From Agreia sp. Leaf210 (GTDB taxonomy: Bacteria; Actinomycetota; Actinomycetes; Actinomycetales; Microbacteriaceae): DNA of 64,000 nucleotides. Each line of letters opens with the position of its first letter. Position 1 is the stretch's first letter. The notes under the pieces are model-generated. The model was not told the origin of the DNA. It did no database searches and saw only the letters and a program-made list of their open reading frames with translations. The position numbers and the translations under genes are program-made. Positions 15,638 through 23,911 of this stretch are shown here, piece by piece. The stretch covers positions 1 to 64,000 of the forward strand of contig NZ_LMKK01000005.1 of NCBI RefSeq assembly GCF_001421485.1, written 5' to 3'.

Positions 15638-16420
15638 ATGACAGTCGAGACCGGAGTTCCCGCAGCCAGCGCGACGCTGCGCATCCTCAGCTACCTGGCG
15701 GCGCAGAGCCGACCCGTACCGGCCGCCACCCTGGCGTCGCACCTCTCGCTCCCCCGCTCGTCGGTGTACAAGCTGCTGGCCGTGCTGGTGGATGCCGGAT
15801 TCGTTCTCCACGTCGCCGAGACACGGCGTTACGGTCTGGGAATCGCGGCGTTCGAGCTCGGTTCGGGCTTCGCGAGACAGGAGCCGTTGGCCAGATTGGG
15901 CCATCCGGTGCTGGCGCTTCTCGTCGACCGCATCGCAGAGAGCGCGCACCTCGCCGTGCCGCACGGGCGCGACGTGCTCTATCTGATCGAAGAGCGCGCT
16001 CCGCGACGGCCGGCTCTCGTCAGCGACGTCGGCGTGCGGCTGCCCGCTCATCTCACGGCGAGCGGGATCGCCATGCTCGCGTCGATGCCGGCGGCCCAGG
16101 TGAGGGCGCTCTTTCCCGACGAGAGGGCATTCGCGCGCCGGGGCGAGGTGGCGGGGCCGCGCAGCTACTCGCAGTTGCGGCGGGTGCTGACCGAGACCCG
16201 CACCCGGGGCTACGCGATCGAAGACGAGACGATTACGCCGGGCATCGCGTCGATCGCGGTCTCGGTCGTCGACCACGCGGGGTGGCCCGCTGCGGCGATC
16301 GCGGTCACGTTCGACCGTGCCTCGCGCGACGCCGCGAGCTGGGACGAACTCGCCGACGAGACGAGGCGGCACGCCCGCGAGCTGTCTCGGCGAATAGGCG
16401 GCCACTCGTTACCGGTGTGA
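15638..16420 (+). CDS. IclR family transcriptional regulator, probable hut regulator
   Basis: 260 residues from ATG 15638. An N-terminal winged HTH (ASATLRILSYLAAQSRPVPA, LPRSSVYKLLAVLVDAGFV) precedes an IclR effector domain (LPAHLTASGIAMLASMPA, GYAIEDETITPGIASIAVSV). The pairing of hutH with a divergent IclR gene is common in Actinobacteria, so control by histidine or urocanate is likely. The open frame extends back to 14780 only because it lies opposite hutH; the chosen start matches the family N-terminus. Confidence 0.87.
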   Translation: MTVETGVPAASATLRILSYLAAQSRPVPAATLASHLSLPRSSVYKLLAVLVDAGFVLHVAETRRYGLGIAAFELGSGFARQEPLARLGHPVLALLVDRIAESAHLAVPHGRDVLYLIEERAPRRPALVSDVGVRLPAHLTASGIAMLASMPAAQVRALFPDERAFARRGEVAGPRSYSQLRRVLTETRTRGYAIEDETITPGIASIAVSVVDHAGWPAAAIAVTFDRASRDAASWDELADETRRHARELSRRIGGHSLPV

Positions 16421-16427
16421 ACCGCAC

Positions 16428-16994
16428 TCACGACGTGGCGGTGCGGACCAGCCGGTCGAACGTATCGCGCAGCAGATCGGCGAGCGGCTTGGTGTTCTGT
16501 GCGCTCAGCCAGCGGCCGATCGAGACGCTGAAGACCGTGGACGTGAGATGCGCCGCCAAGAGCGCATCGACCTCCTCGCTTCCGCGCCGCACGAATCCGA
16601 CGCGCAGGGCCTCGACCAGGGCGGCCTGGGTGTTCAGCTGCCTCTCCCGCAGACCCTCGTCGGACTGGATGATCTGGTGACGTGCCAGGTAATAGCTCTT
16701 CTCGCGCGAGAACTGGGCCGACGCCACAGCGTCGAACGCGCTCGCGACGATCTGCAGCGAGCTGATCCCGGCAGGCGCTTCGGCGACAATGCGTGCCGCC
16801 TGCTCGGGTACCGCGTGCTCGTCGGCGAAGAGCGCATCGCGCTTGTCTGCGAAGTGACGAAAGAAGGTGCGGGTCGATAAGCCTGCGCGCTCGGCGATCT
16901 GGGGAACCGTCGTCAGAGCGAAACCCTGTTCGACGAAGAGGTCGAACGCGGCGCGCTCGAGCCGCTCACGCGCATCCGGTTGCCATCGAGCCAT
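16428..16994 (-). CDS. TetR family regulator
   Basis: 188 residues from ATG 16994, preceded by TACACT six bases away (leaderless pattern). HTH: RLERAAFDLFVEQGFALTTV, PQIAERAGLSTRTFFRHFADK. The C-terminal part ends with LLRDTFDRLVRT, typical of TetR members that guard a neighbouring oxidoreductase. It diverges from the MDR gene across 90 bases holding two dyads, one of which covers its own -10 box, so it probably represses both itself and the MDR gene. Confidence 0.86.
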   Translation of the reverse strand: MARWQPDARERLERAAFDLFVEQGFALTTVPQIAERAGLSTRTFFRHFADKRDALFADEHAVPEQAARIVAEAPAGISSLQIVASAFDAVASAQFSREKSYYLARHQIIQSDEGLRERQLNTQAALVEALRVGFVRRGSEEVDALLAAHLTSTVFSVSIGRWLSAQNTKPLADLLRDTFDRLVRTATS

Positions 16995-17005
16995 AAGACC
17001 AGTGT

Positions 17006-17060
17006 AGTGATGACATGCCGTGCCATCATGTGTATTCTGATGTCACTGCATGTCATCACT
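17006..17060. promoter_or_regulatory. Paired operators between TetR and MDR genes
   Basis: AGTGATGACATG (17006-17017) and its exact complement CATGTCATCACT (17049-17060) flank 31 bases. Each arm also belongs to its own imperfect 19-bp dyad: GATGACATGCCGTGCCATC (17009-17027) and GATGTCACTGCATGTCATC (17039-17057), spaced 30 bp. Two TetR dimers could bind, covering both promoters. Confidence 0.65.
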
Positions 17061-17084
17061 CATCGAGAACGCGAGGTCGTCTCT

Positions 17085-18227
17085 ATGTCCGCCACCAACT
17101 CAGTGTCTGTCACCAACTCAGCCGCCTGGCTCACCGCGCCGTACTCCGACCTCACCGTCGGCGACGCGCCCTACACCTCGGCTGCCGCCGGAGAGCTCGT
17201 GATTCGCAATCGCGCCGTGGCGGTCAACCCGCTCGACGAGGTCAAGCAGTCGACGGGCAACCTCATGTACTCGTGGCTCCCCCACCCCTCGATCCTGGGT
17301 GAAGACGTGGCAGGCGAGGTCGTCGAGGTCGGCGCAGGCGTCACCGGATTCGCGGTGGGTGATCGAGTGATCGCCTACGCCGTGGGCATGGAGAAGAATC
17401 GCAACCACTCCGCAGAGGGCGGCTTCCAGCTGTTCTCGGTCGTACGCGCCGACCTGGCCTCGCCCATCCCCGACGACCTGGCCTTCGAGAGTGCTGTGGT
17501 GCTGCCGCTCGCGGTCTCGACAGCCGCCTCCGCCCTCTTCCAGTCCGACCAGCTGGGCCTCCGGCATCCGACGGCGAAGACCACCACCGAAGAACCGCGC
17601 GAGTGGGTCGTCGTGTGGGGCGGTTCGGCGAGCGTCGGCAGCAACGCGATCCAACTCGCCGTCGCCGCCGGCTACTCGGTGCTCGCCACGGCGTCGCCGC
17701 AGAACCACGACCGGATGCGTGCGCTCGGCGCCCAGCACGTCGTCGACTACCGCAGCCCGTCGGCCGTGCGCGAGGTCGTCGCGCTGCTTCGCGACGAGCA
17801 GCTCGCCGGGGTGTTCGCCGTGGGAACCGGGTCTGCCGAACCGGCGGTGGCCATCGCCTCAGCGCTGGGGTGCAGGCGCGTCAGTCTCGCGAGTCCGTCC
17901 GTCTCGATGAGCACTCTCCCCCGTCGACCTCGAGCCTGGCTGTCGCTCGCGCGTTTCGGAGTGACGATCGCGTCTCGCATGGGAGCCCTGCAGCTACGCT
18001 GCCTGCGCCGCGGCATCCGCGCCAGGTTCGTCTGGGGCAGCTCGTTGATGACGAACGAGGTGGGGCCAATGCTGTGGCAGGAGTTCCTTCCGAACGCGCT
18101 CGCCGAAGGCCGCTACGCGACCGTCCCTCGAGCCGAGATCGTCGGATCGGGGCTCACCAGCATCCAGCCCGCGCTCGACGCACTCCGGCGCGGAGCGTCG
18201 GCCACGAAGTTCGTCGTCACGCTCTGA
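17085..18227 (+). CDS. Zinc-independent medium-chain (MDR) alcohol dehydrogenase / quinone-oxidoreductase-like protein
   Basis: 380 residues from ATG 17085. The N-terminal GroES-like fold (AVNPLDEVKQSTGN, LGEDVAGEVVEVGAGVTGFAVGDRVIAYA) is followed by a Rossmann domain (VVWGGSASVGSNAIQLAVAAGY, where the usual motif is GGxxxVG). The zinc-binding cysteines of alcohol dehydrogenases are absent, so it belongs to the NADPH-dependent enone/quinone reductase branch. Its divergent TetR partner suggests induction by a reactive electrophile or solvent. The specific substrate is unknown. Confidence 0.83.
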   Translation: MSATNSVSVTNSAAWLTAPYSDLTVGDAPYTSAAAGELVIRNRAVAVNPLDEVKQSTGNLMYSWLPHPSILGEDVAGEVVEVGAGVTGFAVGDRVIAYAVGMEKNRNHSAEGGFQLFSVVRADLASPIPDDLAFESAVVLPLAVSTAASALFQSDQLGLRHPTAKTTTEEPREWVVVWGGSASVGSNAIQLAVAAGYSVLATASPQNHDRMRALGAQHVVDYRSPSAVREVVALLRDEQLAGVFAVGTGSAEPAVAIASALGCRRVSLASPSVSMSTLPRRPRAWLSLARFGVTIASRMGALQLRCLRRGIRARFVWGSSLMTNEVGPMLWQEFLPNALAEGRYATVPRAEIVGSGLTSIQPALDALRRGASATKFVVTL

Positions 18228-18280
18228 CCCCGCCGTGTCAACCGCTCGTCGGGCCTTTCGCTTCTCGTTAGCGTGGAGCG

Positions 18281-19024
18281 ATGGGTGCCACACAGCTTCT
18301 TCTTGTCAGGCACGGCGAGAGCATCGGCAACGCGGCCGCTAGCCGGGCTGAGCGAGACGGCGCCGAGACCATCGACATCGCCATGCGGGATGCCGACGTG
18401 CCTCTCACCGAGACCGGAGAGCGCCAGGCAACGGCGGTCGGGGCATGGCTGCGTTCCCTCGAGCCCCACGACCGACCGACCCGCGCCTGGACCTCTCCCT
18501 ATATCAGGGCGGCCAGCACCGGCGAACGGGCGATCGCCGAATCGGGAATCGGTCTTCAGCTACGAAGCGACGAGCGCCTGCGCGATCGCGAACTCGGCAT
18601 CACCGACCTGCTCACCACCCGAGGCTTCGAGGCCAGGCTTCCTTTCGAGGCCGAGCGACGGCGCTGGCTCGGCAAGTTCTACTACCGTCCGCCGGGCGGC
18701 GAGTCCTGGGCGGACATGACACTGCGAGCGCGGTCGGTGCTCTCCGACATCGACCTGGTCGATGATGGCGAGCGAGTGCTGATCGTCTGCCACGACGCGA
18801 TGATCCTCATTCTTCGCTACATCTGCGAGGGCATGACCGAGGCCCAGCTGCTCGAGACATCGCAGCGCTCCTCCGTGGCGAATGCCTCGATCACCCGCCT
18901 GTCGCGCCCGAGCGGCGCGGGCTTCTGGACGGCGGACAGCGTCAACGATGTAGCGCACCTCTCCGACGACGGAGCCCCCGTGACCACGCACTCTGGAGGA
19001 ATGGATGACCGACCAGCCCACTGA
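18281..19024 (+). CDS. Histidine phosphatase (phosphoglycerate-mutase-like) family protein
   Basis: 247 residues. RHG (10-12) in LLVRHGESIGN supplies the phosphoryl-accepting histidine; LTETGERQA, a TSPYIRAA stretch and VCHDAMILILRY give the second histidine pocket, so the branch-2-like core is complete. A TAGCGT box ends six bases before the ATG, indicating a leaderless mRNA. It overlaps nnrD by 20 bases and probably is co-transcribed with it. Substrate unknown; family members remove phosphate from sugar phosphates, phosphoserine or nucleotides. Confidence 0.82.
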   Translation: MGATQLLLVRHGESIGNAAASRAERDGAETIDIAMRDADVPLTETGERQATAVGAWLRSLEPHDRPTRAWTSPYIRAASTGERAIAESGIGLQLRSDERLRDRELGITDLLTTRGFEARLPFEAERRRWLGKFYYRPPGGESWADMTLRARSVLSDIDLVDDGERVLIVCHDAMILILRYICEGMTEAQLLETSQRSSVANASITRLSRPSGAGFWTADSVNDVAHLSDDGAPVTTHSGGMDDRPAH

Positions 19025-19907
19025 CACGAAGATCCCGTCGATCACCCCGGAGTCCCTTCAGACCTGGCCGTTGCCGTCGGGCGGCGAGTCGAAGCGTGAC
19101 CGAGGAAGCATCCTCATCGTCGGCGGGTCACCCAAGTCGCCCGGCGCAGTGCTGCTCGCCGGTCGCGCGGCCCTGCGCTCGGGCGGAGGACGGCTCACCC
19201 TCGCCCTCGCCGAGTCGCGTGCGCCGTCAGCATCCGTCGCCCTGCCCGAAGCCGGAGTCGTGGGCCTGCCCGAGAGCTCCTCCGGCCAGGTGGGCGAGGG
19301 CGTGGTCTTCGCTCTGCGATCGGAACTCGAGTCGGCTGATGCTGTGCTGATCGGGCCTGGCCTGCACAGCGCCGAGGAGGCGCGCACCGTGCTCGAGTCC
19401 CTGCTGCCCCATGTGACGGACTCGACCACTCTCGTACTGGATGCGTTCGCGCTCGGAGTTCTCCCGGGCCTCATCGACCGCATCGAGCCGTTCGCCGGTC
19501 GACTCGTGCTCACGCCGAACAAGACCGAGGCCTCGATCCTCCTCGGCAGATCGCCCGACGACGAGCCGCGCGAGGGCGACGTCGAGGAGGTCGCGTCGCG
19601 CTACGGGGCGGCGGTGTCGTGCTTCGACCGCATCGCGGATGCCGACGGCTCGTCGTGGCTCGTCACCGAGGGCGGGCCCGGCCTGGGCGTGTCCGGCAGC
19701 GGAGACGTGCTCGCGGGCTCGATCACAGGCCTGCTCGCCCGAGGGCTGAGTCCCGTCGGCGCCGCGTGCTGGGGAACGTGGGCGCACTCGCACGCCGGCG
19801 ATCGACTCGCCGAGCGCGTATTCGAGACCGGATTCCTCGCATCCGAGATCGCCGACGAGCTCACCGCGAGTTTCGCCGACGCGCAGCGGGCGTCGGATCA
19901 GGAGTAG
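19005..19907 (+). CDS. nnrD: ADP/ATP-dependent NAD(P)H-hydrate dehydratase
   Basis: 300 residues from ATG 19005, with GGAGG five bases before it inside the preceding gene. Ribokinase-like fold: RGSILIVGGSPKSPGAVLLAGRAALRSGGG at 30-59, DADAVLIGPG-like segment near 115, LTPNKTEAS, and GSGDVLAGSITGLLARG with the catalytic Asp. It repairs damaged S-NAD(P)HX back to NAD(P)H at the expense of ADP/ATP. The epimerase half (NnrE) of the bifunctional form is missing here, as in other stand-alone CARKD proteins. Confidence 0.88.
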   Translation: MTDQPTDTKIPSITPESLQTWPLPSGGESKRDRGSILIVGGSPKSPGAVLLAGRAALRSGGGRLTLALAESRAPSASVALPEAGVVGLPESSSGQVGEGVVFALRSELESADAVLIGPGLHSAEEARTVLESLLPHVTDSTTLVLDAFALGVLPGLIDRIEPFAGRLVLTPNKTEASILLGRSPDDEPREGDVEEVASRYGAAVSCFDRIADADGSSWLVTEGGPGLGVSGSGDVLAGSITGLLARGLSPVGAACWGTWAHSHAGDRLAERVFETGFLASEIADELTASFADAQRASDQE

Positions 19908-20836
19908 GTGTCGAGGGCGGCCAGGAGTCGTGTGACCGAACCCCCCAGGTTCCAGTCCTTCGACAGGCGCTCGAGCTCGGCTCGTTTCTTCCCCGTCACG
20001 GCCGACAAGCGGGCACCGGCCTTCGCCGGCGTCGGCAGATCGAGATCGCGAACGACCCTCACGACCCTCGGCGCGACGTCGAGGTAGTCGCTCGCCGCGG
20101 TCAATTTCGACCGCACCGACGCACTCAACGTGCTCTCGGCATCCGTCGCGGCGTCGCGCACCGACTCGAGCGAGCCGTATTCGCCGAGCAGAGTCGCGGC
20201 GGTCTTCTCCCCCACGCCGGCCACTCCGGGAAGCCCGTCGGAGGCATCGCCCCGCAGCGTCGCGTAGTCGACGTACTGGCCGGGCAGCACGCGATACTTG
20301 CCCACGATGACCTCATCGGTCACGAGCTCGAGGTTCTTCATTCCCCGCGCGGTGTAGATCACACGCACCTCATGAGCGTCGTCGACCAGCTGGAACAGAT
20401 CGCGGTCGCCGGTGACGACGTCGACAGCAGAGCGCGCTCCGCTGGCATAGGTGCCGATCACGTCGTCGGCCTCGTGATCCGCTGCCCCGACGATCGCGAT
20501 TCCCGCGAGCTCGAGTACCTCACGAATGAGCGGGATCTGCGCCGTCAGGCCATCCGGCACCTCTTCGACGTCGGGGCCGTTGGCGACGCTCTCGGCAACC
20601 CGCTGAGCCTTGTAGCTCGGAAGCAGATCGACTCGCCACCCGGGACGCCAGTTGTCGTCCCAGCACGCGATGAGATGGGTCGCCTCGAACTCCACCGTGA
20701 GCCGGGCGATCATGTCGAGCAACCCGCGGACTGCGTTGACCGGCGTCCCGTCGCTTCTCGTGATCTTGTCGGGCACACCGTAGAACGCGCGGAAGTACAG
20801 CGAGGCGGTGTCGAGCAGCATCAGTCGGTCGGCCAT
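19898..20836 (-). CDS. Stand-alone 5'-3' exonuclease (PolA N-terminal domain-like)
   Basis: 312 residues from ATG 20836. It carries the PIN-like 5'-nuclease acidic residues (MLLDTASLYFRAFYG, CWDDNWRPGWR, HEADDVIGT, VTGDRDLFQLV) and the helix-hairpin-helix DNA-binding loop (DGLPGVAGVGEKTA). It lacks polymerase domains. Such proteins resemble E. coli ExoIX and mycobacterial flap endonuclease-like proteins and may process Okazaki fragments or flaps. It converges on nnrD with a 10-base overlap. The open frame extends to 20992 but upstream residues look non-coding. Confidence 0.87.
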   Translation of the reverse strand: MADRLMLLDTASLYFRAFYGVPDKITRSDGTPVNAVRGLLDMIARLTVEFEATHLIACWDDNWRPGWRVDLLPSYKAQRVAESVANGPDVEEVPDGLTAQIPLIREVLELAGIAIVGAADHEADDVIGTYASGARSAVDVVTGDRDLFQLVDDAHEVRVIYTARGMKNLELVTDEVIVGKYRVLPGQYVDYATLRGDASDGLPGVAGVGEKTAATLLGEYGSLESVRDAATDAESTLSASVRSKLTAASDYLDVAPRVVRVVRDLDLPTPAKAGARLSAVTGKKRAELERLSKDWNLGGSVTRLLAALDTYS

Positions 20837-20885
20837 GCTCGATCTTGGCACGCACGACTCTCGATCGGCGACTCTCGATGGGCGA

Positions 20886-21410
20886 CTACGTGGCGGTCTC
20901 GTCTGCCCGCCCGGACACCCGGACGACGACGAAGAACGACCCCGCTCCCAGGATGGCTCCCCCGAGCATCCCCAGGAAGGCCAGCCCCGCACGGTCGACG
21001 TCGCCGCCTGCCGGGATGATCCCGTTCACGAGAACGACCGCGATCGCAAGCGGCGTGGCGATCGACACGAGTGCACTGATGGGCACCGAGAGACGGCCAT
21101 GGCGAGCACCGACCACGAGCGCGACGATGCTGGCGATCATTGTCAGCGCGGCACACACCAGCTGAACGATCACGAAGACGTCGGTGGCGACCTCCAACGA
21201 CGATGCGGTTCCGCGACCCGTCAGCTCGATCAGAAAAAGATCGGGGAGGAGAGGCGCTAGGACCAGAGCGAAGATCACCGCCGTGATCACGCCGAGCGCG
21301 GCCCAGCCGACTCCCAGTAGGGCGAGAGCACGAACGTCGAGCCGCTCGAGCGACACCGTTCCTCGGGTTCTGCCACCGCGCCCACCCTCGCATCGGTCAG
21401 CATCGCTCAT
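20886..21410 (-). CDS. Small four-helix membrane protein of unknown function
   Basis: 174 residues with a charged N-terminus (about 25 residues) and four hydrophobic segments (about 30-55, 75-100, 105-130 and 140-165). TAGGTT lies six bases before ATG 21410 (leaderless pattern). I do not recognise a family; the arrangement resembles the DUF4064/DUF4190-like small membrane proteins found widely in Actinobacteria. It lies between the exonuclease and the DUF1906 gene, all on the minus strand, without overlap. Confidence 0.65.
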   Translation of the reverse strand: MSDADRCEGGRGGRTRGTVSLERLDVRALALLGVGWAALGVITAVIFALVLAPLLPDLFLIELTGRGTASSLEVATDVFVIVQLVCAALTMIASIVALVVGARHGRLSVPISALVSIATPLAIAVVLVNGIIPAGGDVDRAGLAFLGMLGGAILGAGSFFVVVRVSGRADETAT

Positions 21411-21445
21411 GCTCTGAACCTAGCGGACGGTCGCGCCCCGAAAGT

Positions 21446-23080
21446 TCAGTCCCACTCCTCAGGGCCGATGCCGCCGTCTCGACCCGACAGCACATTGGCG
21501 TCGATGTCGAAGGCCTGGCCTGCTGACGTGACCTGTCGCGCCTGGATCTGGTTGAACGCCCAGTTGCCGGGCAGGGGCTCGGTCTCATTGCCGCCCCACC
21601 CCGACGACATGCCCGCCACGAACGAGAAATGGGCGAGACTGGCGCCGCTGATCCGAGAGCACACCAACCGCGATCCGTAGACGCCGGCCTTGTACGTGTC
21701 GCCGGTGTCGCTCAGCCCCTGCGCCACGCCCTCGAAATACGGGGTGATCGACGTGGTGATGTCGTCGGGCGTCACATCGAGATCGACGGCGAAGTAGATG
21801 GTGGTCTGCTTGGGCACACCGAGCGCGCGGGCGGTGTCCACCGCCGAGCGGGCGTCGAGGGCTCCCTGGGCTCGGTTGAACCACGACAGCTCGTCGCCGC
21901 CCTCCTCGAAGATGGGCCAGACCCGCAGCTGTGCGCCGGCGATCGCCGACACCTCGTCTCTCGTGATCCTCTTGTCGAGCGCGCCGCTGACCGAGGAATT
22001 CGTCAGGTAGCGCCCGATCGTCGTGTAGCCCGCCGCCGCGAGCGCCTGAGCCCCGCCGGCGTCGAGCCTGTGCGCCAGATCGGCACCCGAGACTGCCCGG
22101 TCCGCGTCGCCGTAGCTCACGAGCAGAGCGGCCCAGGTGGGGAATCGGCAGACCCCCGTCTGGTCTTCGGGCGCCAGTGCCTGGAACTGCTGGAAGGATG
22201 TGAGGACGTCGGCATCGCCCGCGGAGAAGGTGTCGTCGAACGGCACTAGAGAGCCACCGAGAATCAGCAGGCCCTTCGCCAGGCGCACCCACGATCCCTG
22301 TACTCCGATCGCCACGGTGCTCGCGTCGGTCGCCTTCAACGCTCGGGCGGTGGCCGGTCCGTAGATGCCATCCGCGGCAGCCGGGTCTTGACCGGTACCC
22401 AGCTGCACCGCGCGAACGATCGACATCAGTGTGCTCGAATCGTAGACCCCGCCCACCGAGCAGTAGGTGGCGCCCGGGAGTTCTGCGTGCTGGCCATTCA
22501 GCCATTGCTGCACCGGCACGATCTCCTGCCTGCCGTCCTCGGCGAGCGAGATCGAGGTCACCGTGAGCAGCGCCCTCGTCAGATTCGGCGACAGGGTCGC
22601 TCCGCTCGTCGGCGATCCGAGAGCGCGGCGCAGGCCGTCGACCGCCTGCATCGTCGTGTCATCCCACACACCGGAGAGAGCGACGCCCGAGAATCCGCGG
22701 CAGATGAGCGCGCCCTGCACGAGCTGGCGCCACGCCTGGGCATCGGCGCCGCTCTCGCTTCCCACCTCGCCGTGCTGTTGCAGTCGCTGCAGCGTCGTGG
22801 GTCCGAACGCGGGCACGAGCGGAGCGATACCGAGCAGTGCCTGCAGACCCTGCACGAGGCCGGTCAGAGTTCCCTGTCCGGCGACGCCATCCTCGGCGAC
22901 GGCGACCCACCCGTCGCGGCCACCGAATGTGGCATTCAACCAGCGCTGCACGGCGAGAACATCCGCGGGCGGCGCCTGTTGAGATGTGGCGGCGCTCGCC
23001 GTCTCCGGCTCCATCATCGACATGACGAGCGGCGCCGCGGCGGCGAGTCCGATCAGAGCGGTCCGGCGCGAGATCTCCAT
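21446..23080 (-). CDS. Tat-exported DUF1906 (Rv2525c-like) glycoside-hydrolase-fold protein with peptidoglycan-binding-like modules
   Basis: 544 residues from ATG 23080, which has a good ribosome site (AGGAAAG). The N-terminus MEISRRTALIGLAAAAPLV carries twin arginines before a hydrophobic core ending in ASAA, a Tat signal peptide. Residues about 35-330 contain repeated PG_binding_1-like units (LAVQRWLNATFGG, PVQQWLNGQHAEL, DGIYGPATARALKA). Residues about 345-544 are the DUF1906 TIM barrel (GYTTIGRYLTNSS, VWPIFEEGGDE, IYFAVDLDVTPDDI, AGVYGSRLVCSRI, ending in QIQARQVTSAGQAFDIDANV). The mycobacterial relative is also Tat-exported and linked to the cell wall. A wall-acting or wall-binding role is likely; catalysis is unproven. 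Confidence 0.85.
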   Translation of the reverse strand: MEISRRTALIGLAAAAPLVMSMMEPETASAATSQQAPPADVLAVQRWLNATFGGRDGWVAVAEDGVAGQGTLTGLVQGLQALLGIAPLVPAFGPTTLQRLQQHGEVGSESGADAQAWRQLVQGALICRGFSGVALSGVWDDTTMQAVDGLRRALGSPTSGATLSPNLTRALLTVTSISLAEDGRQEIVPVQQWLNGQHAELPGATYCSVGGVYDSSTLMSIVRAVQLGTGQDPAAADGIYGPATARALKATDASTVAIGVQGSWVRLAKGLLILGGSLVPFDDTFSAGDADVLTSFQQFQALAPEDQTGVCRFPTWAALLVSYGDADRAVSGADLAHRLDAGGAQALAAAGYTTIGRYLTNSSVSGALDKRITRDEVSAIAGAQLRVWPIFEEGGDELSWFNRAQGALDARSAVDTARALGVPKQTTIYFAVDLDVTPDDITTSITPYFEGVAQGLSDTGDTYKAGVYGSRLVCSRISGASLAHFSFVAGMSSGWGGNETEPLPGNWAFNQIQARQVTSAGQAFDIDANVLSGRDGGIGPEEWD

Positions 23081-23135
23081 GACTTTCCTCTTCCTGTGAC
23101 GAGTCAGACGCGCTACGAGACGCGCATCGTCGACT

Positions 23136-23147
23136 AGACGATCGTCT
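23136..23147. promoter_or_regulatory. 12-bp perfect palindrome upstream of the DUF1906 gene
   Basis: AGACGATCGTCT lies 56-67 bases before the DUF1906 start on the promoter side. Position and symmetry allow an operator, but no regulator can be assigned and such palindromes occur by chance in GC-rich DNA. Confidence 0.3.
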
Positions 23148-23166
23148 GATGGTAGATCGACCGTCG

Positions 23167-23189
23167 GAGAAGACCCCCCGGCCGGGGGT
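23167..23189 (-). terminator. Possible terminator of the tRNA-Gln transcript
   Basis: Read on the minus strand, CCCCC-GGCC-GGGGGG is followed by TCTTCT, about 68 bases after the tRNA 3' end. The stem is short and the T-run imperfect. Confidence 0.4.
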
Positions 23190-23256
23190 AATCGCACCAG
23201 AATCACAGGGAGGAGACAGCTAGCGGGCGGGACACCGTCGTCGTGCACGTGAAAAG

Positions 23257-23328
23257 CTCCGCCTCCAGGACTCGAACCTAGACCTAACAGCTCCAAAGGC
23301 TGTCGTGCTGCCATTACACCAAGGCGGA
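23257..23328 (-). tRNA. tRNA-Gln (anticodon TTG)
   Basis: A 72-base gene. The acceptor TCCGCCT pairs with AGGCGGA plus discriminator G, the anticodon arm is ACAGC-CTTTGGA-GCTGT with anticodon TTG, and the T-loop is GGTTCGAGTC. CCA is not encoded; the run TTTT follows soon after. It reads glutamine CAA (and CAG) codons. No integration-like direct repeat of its 3' end is seen nearby. Confidence 0.95.
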
Positions 23329-23410
23329 CCGCGTGCTCCGTAGAGCACGCATTCCCCAATTCTGCCAGACACGAAGCCTGCCGACGGCCCGTGGCCCACA
23401 TAATGGATGC

Positions 23411-23911
23411 GTGCCAGATGCGACTCCCCGTGATTCCGTCGACGGAATCGTCGACGCGTGGGAGCGCGAACGACCCGATCTCGACTTCGCGCCTCTCAAG
23501 GTGCTCTCGCGGGTCTGGCGCCTCTCGAGGCATCTCGAGCGCACCCGACGAACGGCCTTCGCCACCAGCGAGCTCGAATCGTGGGAGTTCGACGTGCTCT
23601 CGGCCCTCCGCCGAGCGGGCGAACCGCACCAGCTCAGCCCCAAGGCGCTGCTCGAGCAGACGCTCGTCTCCTCGGGCACCATGACCAACCGCATAGACAG
23701 GATGTCGCGGCGCGGCCTGGTCGAGCGCCGCACGGATCCGCACGACGGACGCGGCATCCTCGTCTCGATGACCGACGAGGGCCGAGACCGCGTCGACGGA
23801 GCGATCACCGCGCTCGTCACCGCCGAGGGTGAGCTGCTCAGCAGGCTCAGCACATCCGACCAGGAGCGCATCGCGACCCTGCTCCGCAAACTCAGCGTGG
23901 ACTTCGACTAG
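23411..23911 (+). CDS. MarR family transcriptional regulator
   Basis: 166 residues from GTG 23411; CATAAT ends six bases before it, implying a leaderless mRNA. The winged HTH is clear (LSPKALLEQTLVSSGTMTNR, IDRMSRRGLVERRTDPHDGR, GILVSMTDEGRDRV). It belongs to the group with a long N-terminal helix (VLSRVWRLSRHLERTRRTAF). Its stop codon is directly followed by the GTG of the secreted protein gene, so both are probably one transcript. Ligand unknown. Confidence 0.85.
   Translation: MPDATPRDSVDGIVDAWERERPDLDFAPLKVLSRVWRLSRHLERTRRTAFATSELESWEFDVLSALRRAGEPHQLSPKALLEQTLVSSGTMTNRIDRMSRRGLVERRTDPHDGRGILVSMTDEGRDRVDGAITALVTAEGELLSRLSTSDQERIATLLRKLSVDFD

Noticed and set aside
23257-23328. tRNA-Gln as an attachment site of an integrated element
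   Set aside because: No integrase gene and no nearby direct repeat of the tRNA 3' end were found.
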